Assembly: GCA_948956705.1 (NCBI GenBank)
Contig: CARCZS010000003.1
Location: 1-35,744 of the forward strand
Origin: an uncultured Phocaeicola sp.
GTDB taxonomy: Bacteria > Bacteroidota > Bacteroidia > Bacteroidales > Bacteroidaceae
Direction of reading: 5' to 3'
Length of the DNA stretch: 35,744 bases
Part shown: positions 25,061 through 33,192 of the stretch, one piece after another
How positions within the stretch are numbered: the stretch's first letter is position 1
How the letters are laid out: each line of letters begins with the position of its first letter
Notes under the pieces: generated by a model
Database searches by the model: none
What the model was told of the DNA's origin: nothing
The model's input: the letters and a program-made list of their open reading frames with translations, nothing else
Translations under genes and position numbers: made by a program

Positions 25061-26341
25061 ATGAATATGATAAAAAAAAACTTCGGCTTGTTCACGGCTC
25101 TTTTGTTTTCGTGTGTGACAGGCAATGTGCAAGCTCAAAATTCCGAAAAGGAATTTATTCAAGAAAATATGGAATTTGCAGCCAAACAGTATAATCTGAT
25201 GCTGAAGACTCCGAGTCAGGGAAAAAATGGCAGTGGCGTGATGCCCCACAGTATGCGTAAAGACGGAACGGTATCCAAAGGAAGTATTTACTTATGGACA
25301 GCCGGTTTCTTTCCGGGCAGTTTATGGTATATCTCCGACTTCTTAGGTGATAAGGCTTTGCAGGATTCTGCCTTGGTTTATACGCAGAAGATGGAGCCTT
25401 GTAAGACTTTTACAGACAATCATGACATCGGTTTCATGATGTATTGCAGCTACGGCAATGCGAATCGTTTTGCACCGAAAGCCGAATACGAGGACATTTT
25501 GACTGAATCGGCTAAATCACTCTGTACGCGTTTCCGTCCTAAAGCCGGTGTGATTCAGTCATGGAACGGTTTCCGTTCTTGGCACGGTGATAAAGTCTAT
25601 GACTTTCCTGTTATCATTGATAATATGATGAATTTGGAGTTGTTGTTCCACGCCAGCAAGGTGACAGGTGATGACACTTATAAGAAAGTAGCTGTTTCGC
25701 ATGCCGAAAAGGTGATGAAGAATCAAATCCGTAAGGACTACAGTCACTATCACATTATCTATTATGATAAAGAGACCGGAGCTCCTATCAAGGGAGAAAC
25801 CTCTCAGGGTTATTCCGATAATTCTTGTTGGTCGAGAGGCCAGTCTTGGGGTATTTACGGGTTTACTTTGTGCTATCGCGAAACCGGTGATAAACGTTTC
25901 CTGAAAACAGCTCAAGGCATGGCTGATTATTATCTGGATCATCCTAATCTGCCTAGCGATAAGGTGGCGTGGTGGGACTTCAATGCTTGGGAAGAAGGTT
26001 ATGTTCCCGGTGTACGTTCCAAAGCCAGCATTACGCCTATTCTGTATCGTGATGCTTCAGCCGCTGCTTGCACAGCTTCGGCTTTGATGGAGCTGAGTAC
26101 TTATGTGAAGGGTGCCAAGAGCAAAAAATATTTGGAAGGTGCCAAGCAGATTCTTCATTCGTTGGGCAGCCCTGCTTATCGTGCCAAATTGGGTGAGAAC
26201 GCTGATTTCATTCTGAAGCATAGCACCGGTGCCATTCCGCATGGTGGTGAAATCGATGTGCCTTTGACGTATGCAGATTACTATTTTATAGAAGCTCTGC
26301 ATCGCTATAATAAATTATTGAATAATGAATCTCTCTTCTAA
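25061..26341 (+). CDS. GH88 family unsaturated glucuronyl hydrolase
   Basis: 426 residues from the ATG at 25061. That start (or the ATG at 25067) opens a proper signal peptide (MIKKNFGLFTALLFSCVTGNV, ending near VQAQ). An in-frame ATG at 24986 lies upstream of the putative promoter and is rejected. GH88 enzymes remove the 4,5-unsaturated uronic acid from lyase products by hydrating the double bond. Family motifs are LWTAGFFPGSLWY, DNHDIGFMMYCSYG with catalytic Asp122, PVIIDNMMNLELL with Asp187, SCWSRGQSWGIYGF, and DASAAACTASALMEL. These two Asp residues match the Asp88/Asp149 pair of the Bacillus enzyme in context. It is the first gene of a two-gene operon and partners functionally with the heparinase II/III-type lyase. 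Confidence 0.94.
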   Translation: MNMIKKNFGLFTALLFSCVTGNVQAQNSEKEFIQENMEFAAKQYNLMLKTPSQGKNGSGVMPHSMRKDGTVSKGSIYLWTAGFFPGSLWYISDFLGDKALQDSALVYTQKMEPCKTFTDNHDIGFMMYCSYGNANRFAPKAEYEDILTESAKSLCTRFRPKAGVIQSWNGFRSWHGDKVYDFPVIIDNMMNLELLFHASKVTGDDTYKKVAVSHAEKVMKNQIRKDYSHYHIIYYDKETGAPIKGETSQGYSDNSCWSRGQSWGIYGFTLCYRETGDKRFLKTAQGMADYYLDHPNLPSDKVAWWDFNAWEEGYVPGVRSKASITPILYRDASAAACTASALMELSTYVKGAKSKKYLEGAKQILHSLGSPAYRAKLGENADFILKHSTGAIPHGGEIDVPLTYADYYFIEALHRYNKLLNNESLF

Positions 26342-26347
26342 TAAATA

Positions 26348-27619
26348 ATGACTATGAAACGATTAAATTACTTTGCTTTGTTGTTGGTTTTTCTAATGGC
26401 AATGCCTGTTTCTTCTTTGCAAGCTAAAAATAAGAAAGATAAAGCTGCGAAAGAACAACAAACGACTACCGGTGCACAAGACCGTGCCGTTTGGGTGGAG
26501 CTTATGTGGAAAATCGCCTATCCTGTGATTCATAATCTGGCAGAGAACACATTGCGTCAGAATATGCCGATAGAATCTCCGAGCGGAAATCCGAAAGGCT
26601 ATGATGAAATCACCCATTTGGAAGCTGTCGGTCGTACATTGGCAGGCGTAGCTCCCTGGTTGTCGCTGCCCGATGACGATACCGAAGAGGGAAAACTTCG
26701 CAAGCAGATGCGTGAAGAAGTGTTGAAAGGATTGAAAAATGCCGTTGATCCGAATTCGCCGGATAAACTGAATTTTACGAAACAGCCACAGCCTATCGTG
26801 GATGCCGCTTATCTGGTACATGCTTTCTTGCGCGCTCCTAAAGCACTTTGGGAACCGTTGGACGATGTGACCAAGCAACGCTATATTGAATCGTTGAAGG
26901 CTTTGCGCAATCGTACCGGTGCTTACAATAACTGGTTGATTTTTACGGGACTGAATGAGTCTTTCATCAATTGGGCAGGGGGTGAGTGTGATCCATTCCG
27001 CCTGAAGATTGCCAAGAATAAAGTGAGAGAATGGTATGCAGGTGACGGCTGGTATTGCGATGGTCCCAAATTCAGTATGGACTATTATAATTCTTATGTA
27101 TTGAATCCGATGTATGTGGCTATGCTTGAAACATTGGCATCCAAAAAAAGAGCTGGTCAGAAAGAAGTGGATGAAGCTATGGCACGTATGATACGCCATG
27201 CCGAATTTTGTGAACGTATTATCGGGCCCGACGGTACTTATCCGGCTTTGGGACGTTCGGTGACTTACCGTTCGGCGGCTTTCCAGTCATTGGCGGATGT
27301 AGCTTTGCGTGAGAAATTGCCGGCTCATTTGAAACCTGCCCAGGTGCGTTGTGCTTTGACTGCCGTACATCGCAATTTATATGAAGGTAATCAGAACTTT
27401 GACAAGAACGGTTGGCTGGTTTTAGGGTTTAATGGACATCAACCCGAAGCTGCCGACGGTTATACTTCTACCGGCAGCCTTTATATGGCGACTTTGAGTT
27501 TCTTGCCGTTAGGACTCCCTGCCGACAATGCTTTTTGGACAGAACCTTATGAAGACTGGACTACCAAAAAGGCATGGAAAGGAGAACACCTGCATAGAGA
27601 TTATAAGGTGGAATATTAA
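26348..27619 (+). CDS. DUF2264 family secreted protein, putative glycoside hydrolase
   Basis: 423 residues from the ATG at 26348; a second ATG at 26354 would give MKRLNYFALLLVFLMA, also a good signal peptide. Cleavage is likely near SLQAKN. The mature protein is helical and looks like an (alpha/alpha)6 barrel. DUF2264 motifs include HLEAVGRTLAGVAPWLSLP, NNWLIFTGLNESFINW, WYCDGPKFSMDYYNSYVLNP, PDGTYPALGRSVTYRSAAFQ and DGYTSTGSLYMATLSFLPLG. From memory, members of this family have been placed in a recent CAZy family with beta-glucuronidase activity (GH154); I am not certain of this. That activity would fit a locus that also has a lyase and GH88. It lies 6 bp after GH88 and a terminator follows it. 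Confidence 0.85.
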   Translation: MTMKRLNYFALLLVFLMAMPVSSLQAKNKKDKAAKEQQTTTGAQDRAVWVELMWKIAYPVIHNLAENTLRQNMPIESPSGNPKGYDEITHLEAVGRTLAGVAPWLSLPDDDTEEGKLRKQMREEVLKGLKNAVDPNSPDKLNFTKQPQPIVDAAYLVHAFLRAPKALWEPLDDVTKQRYIESLKALRNRTGAYNNWLIFTGLNESFINWAGGECDPFRLKIAKNKVREWYAGDGWYCDGPKFSMDYYNSYVLNPMYVAMLETLASKKRAGQKEVDEAMARMIRHAEFCERIIGPDGTYPALGRSVTYRSAAFQSLADVALREKLPAHLKPAQVRCALTAVHRNLYEGNQNFDKNGWLVLGFNGHQPEAADGYTSTGSLYMATLSFLPLGLPADNAFWTEPYEDWTTKKAWKGEHLHRDYKVEY

Positions 27620-27680
27620 TATGGAACTAAAAGAAGAAAAAGAGTTTTAACATAGTAAATGACTTGTTTGAGAATAGATG

Positions 27681-27711
27681 AAGGCTTCGGTTTGTGATAA
27701 ATCGAAGCCTT
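27681..27711. terminator. Bidirectional terminator
   Basis: AAGGCTTCG (27681-27689) and CGAAGCCTT (27703-27711) pair perfectly around a 13-nt loop. T/A-rich sequence lies on both sides. It sits between the DUF2264 gene and the convergent membrane-protein gene. Confidence 0.75.
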
Positions 27712-27747
27712 TACTTTATATTATGGAGTCCTATGAACTTAGAATGT

Positions 27748-28434
27748 TTATTTCTTTTTGGCTGCGACGGCCAGTAACACTCCCAATACGATGCCTAATA
27801 CGGCAGCAAATAATACTCTCATAGTTGGTGGGAGCAGGAAAGTGATGGTGTGTGCCGGATACCAGAACAGAGGAATGGTTTTCTTGAATACGAATCCCCA
27901 AAGCACCGCCCAGTTCAGTTCTGTGATAATCTGTTTCATGGGGATGGGAGTAACCAATGCCTTTACCGAACCGGCGCAATTGCTTATGTGTGTATCGGTT
28001 ATTTTGTGAAGGGTCATAAAGACAGGGGCGAAGATACTGTTCATGGCAACAGAGATGGCTAATGCTATCATTATTTTTTCGAGGCACATTTCTCCGTTGA
28101 TAGTATCGGAAGCATTTGCCATGCCCATATATTCCATAAACATCGGCACTCCTTTTGAAAAGATAATCATAGCCATATTGATACCCATACCCAGCAGTCC
28201 CCATACTGCCATTCGGGGAATGACTCCGAAAGTGCGGTTGATGTAAACTCCGGTACTGATGCGCAGGCCAATCATTTCGCCCATGGTAGAAAGGATGGCA
28301 AACTTCAGGAAACTCATTGTCATGCCGTGGGCGGTGTTGAATGATTTATACCATTCATAAACGGCGTCACTCACAAAGAAGGGGAGAAAGATGGCAATAG
28401 CCACCAAAAGAAAGATAAAATCGCTCTTTTTCAT
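27748..28434 (-). CDS. Integral membrane protein of unknown function, Mpv17-like C-terminus
   Basis: 228 residues with about five or six hydrophobic segments, starting at residues about 6-25 (IFLLVAIAIFLPFFVSDAVY), then 40-60, 75-95, 120-145, 180-198 and 204-224. I do not recognise a family with certainty. The C-terminal stretch (ELNWAVLWGFVFKKTIPLFW, then PPTMRVLFAAVLGIVLGVLL) recalls the WPxxQxxNFxxVPxxxRV pattern of the Mpv17/PMP22 family, and a central IPRMAVWGLLGMGIN segment fits that comparison loosely. There is no transporter or enzyme motif. It lies alone on the minus strand between two plus-strand PUL operons, behind a bidirectional terminator and with its own well-formed promoter. 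It may be an unrelated housekeeping insertion in the PUL or a small inner-membrane channel. Confidence 0.8.
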   Translation of the reverse strand: MKKSDFIFLLVAIAIFLPFFVSDAVYEWYKSFNTAHGMTMSFLKFAILSTMGEMIGLRISTGVYINRTFGVIPRMAVWGLLGMGINMAMIIFSKGVPMFMEYMGMANASDTINGEMCLEKIMIALAISVAMNSIFAPVFMTLHKITDTHISNCAGSVKALVTPIPMKQIITELNWAVLWGFVFKKTIPLFWYPAHTITFLLPPTMRVLFAAVLGIVLGVLLAVAAKKK

Positions 28435-28468
28435 TGATTAAGTAGTGCTTTTTAGTAATAGATGTGAC

Positions 28469-28503
28469 AAACATACGAAAAAACTTCAGATTTCCTATCA
28501 AAA
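28469..28503 (-). promoter_or_regulatory. Bacteroides-type promoter for the membrane-protein gene
   Basis: On the minus strand, TTTG (28503 down to 28500) and TATGTTTG (28476 down to 28469) match the -33 and -7 consensus elements. Their 27-bp start-to-start distance is close to the usual value. It is 35 bp upstream of the start codon and the only promoter in the window with both boxes. Confidence 0.6.
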
Positions 28504-28605
28504 AACTTTCTTTATTTTATTGCTTTTTATGATTGGCATGAGAAAAATAATCGGAAAAAGGATGAAGTGTTTGGCGGGAAAGGTTGTTCTTGTGATTATA
28601 ATGTG

Positions 28606-28613
28606 TATTTTTG
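28606..28613 (+). promoter_or_regulatory. Putative -7 box of the GH92 operon
   Basis: TATTTTTG matches TAnnTTTG and lies 33 bp before the first GH92 start codon. The -33 element is not evident. Confidence 0.5.
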
Positions 28614-28645
28614 TGATAGAGTAATAATGAAATCTTTTATAGAAT

Positions 28646-30871
28646 ATGAAGACACCGCTTCTTTCGTTTTTATTTTTTCTAGTGATATTGGGAGCATGTA
28701 TATCCGATAGGCAGCCGGCACCGGTGATTGATTATAGTTTGTTGGTGAATCCGTTTATCGGAACTGATTTTACCGGAAATACTTATCCCGGTGCTCAAGC
28801 ACCATTTGGCATGGTTCAGCTAAGCCCGGACAATGGCTTGCCCGGTTGGGACCGCATCTCCGGTTATTATTATCCCGACAGTACCATTGCCGGTTTCAGC
28901 CATACGCATCTTTCAGGAACAGGGGCCGGTGATTTGTATGATATCTCTTATATGCCTGTCACTCTGCCTTATCATGAAGCCGAAGCCCCTTTGGGCATTC
29001 ATTCTAAATTCTTACATTCGGATGAAGAGGCTTCCGCAGGATATTACCGTGTATTGCTAAAGGACTACAACATTAATGTGGAGTTGACTGCGACAGAGCG
29101 TTGCGGCATTCAACGTTATACTTTTCCTAAAGCACAGGCTGCCGTATTCCTGAATTTGAAGAAAGCGATGAATTGGGATTTCACACAAGATTCTTATATT
29201 GAAATTGTGGATTCATGCACCATACAGGGGTATCGTTTCTCCGACGGTTGGGCGCGTGGACAGCGTGTCTTTTTCCGTACTCGTTTTTCCAAACCTTTCA
29301 AGTCTTCCGAAATAGATACTACTGCCGTTGTGCAGGATGGCAAATCTATAGGAACTGCTTATGTAGCCCGTTTCAATTTTGATACGGCAGATGGGGAAGA
29401 AGTGGTGTTGTGTACGGCACTTTCGGGAGTAAGCATGGAAGGTGCGGCCAAGAACTTGGCGGTTGAGGCTCCGCACAATGATTTTGACAGGTATGTGGCA
29501 GAGACTAAAGAAAGCTGGAACCGTGAGCTTGGGAAGATAGAGGTCGGAGGTATCTGTAGTCTGGATGATAAAGTGAATTTCTATACCGCTTTGTATCGTA
29601 CCATGATAGCGCCCACTGTCTTTAGTGATGTGGATGGTTCGTATTATGGTCCTGACCGGAAAATACATAAGGCGGATGGTTGGGTGAATTATGGTACTTT
29701 TTCTTTATGGGATACTTATCGTGCCGCTCATCCGCTTCTTACTTATACCGAGCCTGTTCGTACCAATGATATGATAAAGTCTTTCCTGGCCTTTTATGAC
29801 CAGAACGGCCGCCTTCCGGTTTGGAACTTTTGGGGCAGTGAGACTGATATGATGATTGGTTATCATGCTGTTCCTGTTATTGTGGATGCTTATTTGAAAG
29901 GAATAGGTGATTTTGATGCCGGAAAAGCATTGAAGGCTTGTGTTGCCACAGCCAACTTGGATAATTACCGGGGAATCGGGCTTTATAAAAAGCTCGGCTA
30001 TATTCCTTATAATATAAAAGATGAGTATAATTCCGAAAACTGGTCACTTTCCAAAACACTGGAGTATGCTTTTGATGATTATTGCATTGCGGAGATGGCT
30101 CGTAAGATGGGGAAGACAGAACTGGCAGAGGAGTTTTATAAACGTTCTCAAAACTACAGGAATGTGTTCAACCCCGCTACGGGATTTATGCAACCCATTG
30201 ATGACAAAGGTATTTTTATCCGACCTTTCTCTCCCGATGACTATACTGCTCATATTTGTGAAAGCAATGGTTGGCAATATTTATGGTCTGTGCCTCAGGA
30301 TATTCGCGGACTGATTACTTTGGTCGGTGGAAAAAATCGCTTTGCCGAAAAGCTCGACAGTATGTTTACTTATATTCCTGCCGGAAAGGAGGATTTGCCT
30401 ATTTTCAGTACCGGCATGATTGGACAGTATGCTCACGGCAATGAACCGAGTCATCATGTCATTTATTTGTATAATAAAGCACGTCAGCCGTGGAAGACTC
30501 AGAAGTATGTGGCACAAGTGATGCATAATCTTTATTTTAATGCACCGGCCGGACTGTGTGGAAACGAAGACTGCGGGCAGATGTCTGCCTGGTACGTATT
30601 CAGTGCTATGGGCTTTTATCCGGTTAATCCTGTAAGTGGTGAGTATGAAATAGGGACTCCGTTATTCCCCGAAATGCGTATGCATCTTGATAACGGAAAA
30701 ACGTTTACGGTGCTGGCACCGGCTGTCAATCGTGAGAATATCTATGTTCAGTCGGTCAAACTGAACGGAAAACCATACGACAAGAGTTATATCACCCATC
30801 AACAGATTATGGATGGGGCTACCGTAGAATTTGAGATGGGGCCAGAGCCGGGAAAGGTTTGGTATCGGTAA
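28646..30871 (+). CDS. GH92 family alpha-mannosidase, lipoprotein (first of three)
   Basis: 741 residues with a lipoprotein signal (MKTPLLSFLFFLVILGACIS, lipobox LGAC). GH92 enzymes are calcium-dependent, inverting exo-alpha-mannosidases. Residues about 30-270 form the N-terminal beta domain with VNPFIGTDFTGNTYPGAQAP, GYYYPDSTIAGFSHTHLSGTG and a following AGDLYDISYMPV. The (alpha/alpha)6 barrel carries WDTYRAAHPLLTYTEP, the catalytic-acid region CESNGWQYLW with Glu539, AHGNEPSHHVIYLYNKA with Glu600, and GNEDCGQMSAWYVFSAMGFY with Asp642. The GNTYPGA and SHTHLSGTG forms are common in the mainstream GH92 group. Linkage specificity (1,2, 1,3 or other) cannot be assigned. It begins a three-gene GH92 operon, with 40 bp to the next gene. 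Confidence 0.96.
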   Translation: MKTPLLSFLFFLVILGACISDRQPAPVIDYSLLVNPFIGTDFTGNTYPGAQAPFGMVQLSPDNGLPGWDRISGYYYPDSTIAGFSHTHLSGTGAGDLYDISYMPVTLPYHEAEAPLGIHSKFLHSDEEASAGYYRVLLKDYNINVELTATERCGIQRYTFPKAQAAVFLNLKKAMNWDFTQDSYIEIVDSCTIQGYRFSDGWARGQRVFFRTRFSKPFKSSEIDTTAVVQDGKSIGTAYVARFNFDTADGEEVVLCTALSGVSMEGAAKNLAVEAPHNDFDRYVAETKESWNRELGKIEVGGICSLDDKVNFYTALYRTMIAPTVFSDVDGSYYGPDRKIHKADGWVNYGTFSLWDTYRAAHPLLTYTEPVRTNDMIKSFLAFYDQNGRLPVWNFWGSETDMMIGYHAVPVIVDAYLKGIGDFDAGKALKACVATANLDNYRGIGLYKKLGYIPYNIKDEYNSENWSLSKTLEYAFDDYCIAEMARKMGKTELAEEFYKRSQNYRNVFNPATGFMQPIDDKGIFIRPFSPDDYTAHICESNGWQYLWSVPQDIRGLITLVGGKNRFAEKLDSMFTYIPAGKEDLPIFSTGMIGQYAHGNEPSHHVIYLYNKARQPWKTQKYVAQVMHNLYFNAPAGLCGNEDCGQMSAWYVFSAMGFYPVNPVSGEYEIGTPLFPEMRMHLDNGKTFTVLAPAVNRENIYVQSVKLNGKPYDKSYITHQQIMDGATVEFEMGPEPGKVWYR

Positions 30872-30911
30872 TATATTTTGTTGGAAATGAAATAACATCA
30901 ATTATAAAGCA

Positions 30912-33176
30912 ATGAAACTCAATATACTTGTAAGCGGTTGTCTGGCAGGATTATTATGCTTGAGTGCGTGTTCTCCCCAAACGACGGAATTGAAAGAATA
31001 CACTGGTTATGTTAACCCTTTCATCGGAACGGGAGGGCACGGGCATACGCATCCGGGTGCAATGCTGCCTCATGGAATGATTCAACCGGGCCCCGATACA
31101 CGTATCGATGGCTGGGACTCCTGTTCGGGTTATTATTACGAAGACTCCACCATCAATGGTTTTGCTCATACGCGTCTCAGCGGCACGGGGTGTGCCGATT
31201 TCGGGGACTTTCTTCTGATGCCTACCGTGGGTGAGCAAAAGGTGGAATATCTTGGTAAAGAGAGCCAGAAACGTCCTTTCGCTTCTGCCTTTTCACACAG
31301 CAACGAGTATGCCGAACCGGGATATTATTCGGTTTTCTTGGATACTTATGGTGTGAAAGCCGAGTTGACGGCCACCGGGCGTGCTGCCATGCATCGTTAT
31401 ACTTTTCCAGAAAGCAATGAATCGGGCTTCATTCTGGACATGGACTATAACATCCAGCAGCAAATTAATCAGGCTATGGCTGTGGAGGCTGTCAATGATA
31501 CTGTGCTCCGCGGATACAAGCGCAGTGCTTATTGGGCTTGGCAACAGGACCTTTATTTCTATGCAGTTTTCTCAAAGCCTTTTACCCATACTCTCTATAC
31601 TGATACTGTTGTAGAGGGCGGACAGCAGATTCCCGTTTGCAAAATGCTGCTCCATTTTGATACGGCTAAAGATGAGCAAGTAATGGTTCGTTTCTCTATT
31701 TCATCTGTCGACAGTGAAGGAGCCAGGCAGAATCTTTTGGCTGAGTTGCCCGATTGGAATTTTGACAAGGTACGTGCTGATGCCCGTAGCATCTGGAATG
31801 ATTGTCTGTCGAAGATAGATGTGAAAACGGAAGATCCCGACCAACGTGCCATCTTCTATACCTCTATGTATCATGCATTTTTAAGTCCGAACTTGTTTAC
31901 CGATGTAGACGGACGTTATTTGGGTATGGACTTGAAAGTGCATACCACCGATAAGGAAGATCCTGTGTATACTACTTTCTCTATTTGGGACACATTCCGT
32001 GCATTGCATCCTTTACTTACCATTATAGATCCTCAGACCAACGAAAGCTATATCCGTTCGTTGCTGAAGAAACAGCGTGAGGGAGGTGTTTTCCCAAAAT
32101 GGGACTGTGCTGCCAATTATACGGGAACGATGATTGGCTATCATGCTGTCTCTATTATCACTGATGCATACGTGAAAGGGTATCGTGATTTTGATGTTCA
32201 AGAAGCCTACAAAGCCTGTCTGCGTGTTGCCGAATATGACACAACCGGTATTGTCGGTCCGAAATGGCTGGTTCCTTTTGTGATGCCTCGCGCGCGTTAT
32301 TATAAGGATGTAATGGGGTATATTCCTTGCGACTTCGAAAACGAGTCGGTGGCAAAGGCTTTGGAATATGCTTATGACGATTGGTGCATTTCTGTTTTGG
32401 CAGATAGCTTGGGAGATATGGAAACAAGAGATAAATATGCTCGTTTTGCCGGTGCATACAAGTCTTATTTCGATTCCGAAACTCGTTTTATGCGTGGATT
32501 GGACAGTAAAGGAAAATGGCGTACTCCGTTCAATCCTCGTTCGTCTACTCACCGTAATGACGATTATTGCGAAGGTACGGCTTGGCAGTGGACTTGGTTT
32601 GTGCCTCATGATGTACCCGGTCTGGTCGGACTGATGGGAGGAGAAGATGCTTTTGTCGGCAAGCTGGATTCCCTGTTCGCTGTTTCTTCCGAACTTGAGG
32701 GAGAGACAGCTTCGGCAGATATCTCCGGCCTTATCGGACAATATGCTCATGGCAATGAACCGAGTCATCACATTATTCATCTGTATAACTATGTCAATCG
32801 TCCGTGGCGGACGCAGGAGTTGGTCGATAGTGTGCTGCATAGTCAGTACCGCAATGCTCCCGATGGGCTTTCGGGCAACGAAGATTGCGGTCAGATGTCA
32901 GCTTGGTATATTCTGAATGCGATGGGCTTTTATCAGGTATGCCCCGGTAAGCCGGTTTACTCTATTGGCCGTCCCTTGTTTGAAGAGGTGACTATTCACT
33001 TGCCCGGTCAAAAGGAGTTTGTCATTCGAACGAAGAATAACTCAAAAGAAAATAAATATGTTCAGTCCATTGTGTTAAATGGAAAACCGTTGGAACAGCC
33101 TTTCTTTACGCACAGCGACCTGACGGCGGGAGGGGTGATGGAAATCAGTATGGGGGCTGAACCGTTAAAACCATAA
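30912..33176 (+). CDS. GH92 family alpha-mannosidase, lipoprotein (second of three)
   Basis: 754 residues with a lipoprotein signal (MKLNILVSGCLAGLLCLSAC, lipobox LSAC). The N-terminal domain reads VNPFIGTGGHGHTHPGAMLP and GYYYEDSTINGFAHTRLSGTG, a variant in which HGHTHPGA replaces the GNTYPGA seen in its neighbour. Barrel motifs are WDTFRALHPLLTIIDP, DDYCEGTAWQWTWFVPHD with the likely acid Glu554, AHGNEPSHHIIHLYNYVNRP with Glu616, and GNEDCGQMSAWYILNAMGFY with Asp658. All expected catalytic positions are present. The substituted sugar-binding loop suggests a different linkage or branch preference from the first copy. It is 40 bp behind GH92-1 and 16 bp ahead of GH92-3, probably in one transcript. 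Confidence 0.96.
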   Translation: MKLNILVSGCLAGLLCLSACSPQTTELKEYTGYVNPFIGTGGHGHTHPGAMLPHGMIQPGPDTRIDGWDSCSGYYYEDSTINGFAHTRLSGTGCADFGDFLLMPTVGEQKVEYLGKESQKRPFASAFSHSNEYAEPGYYSVFLDTYGVKAELTATGRAAMHRYTFPESNESGFILDMDYNIQQQINQAMAVEAVNDTVLRGYKRSAYWAWQQDLYFYAVFSKPFTHTLYTDTVVEGGQQIPVCKMLLHFDTAKDEQVMVRFSISSVDSEGARQNLLAELPDWNFDKVRADARSIWNDCLSKIDVKTEDPDQRAIFYTSMYHAFLSPNLFTDVDGRYLGMDLKVHTTDKEDPVYTTFSIWDTFRALHPLLTIIDPQTNESYIRSLLKKQREGGVFPKWDCAANYTGTMIGYHAVSIITDAYVKGYRDFDVQEAYKACLRVAEYDTTGIVGPKWLVPFVMPRARYYKDVMGYIPCDFENESVAKALEYAYDDWCISVLADSLGDMETRDKYARFAGAYKSYFDSETRFMRGLDSKGKWRTPFNPRSSTHRNDDYCEGTAWQWTWFVPHDVPGLVGLMGGEDAFVGKLDSLFAVSSELEGETASADISGLIGQYAHGNEPSHHIIHLYNYVNRPWRTQELVDSVLHSQYRNAPDGLSGNEDCGQMSAWYILNAMGFYQVCPGKPVYSIGRPLFEEVTIHLPGQKEFVIRTKNNSKENKYVQSIVLNGKPLEQPFFTHSDLTAGGVMEISMGAEPLKP

Positions 33177-33192
33177 ACTAATCCGGGACACG

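Noticed and set aside
26393..27199. 268-codon minus-strand ORF
   Set aside because: It lies fully inside the DUF2264 gene, which has clear family motifs, so it is a shadow frame.
32013..32840. 275-codon minus-strand ORF
   Set aside because: It lies fully inside the second GH92 gene and has no motif or signal peptide of its own.
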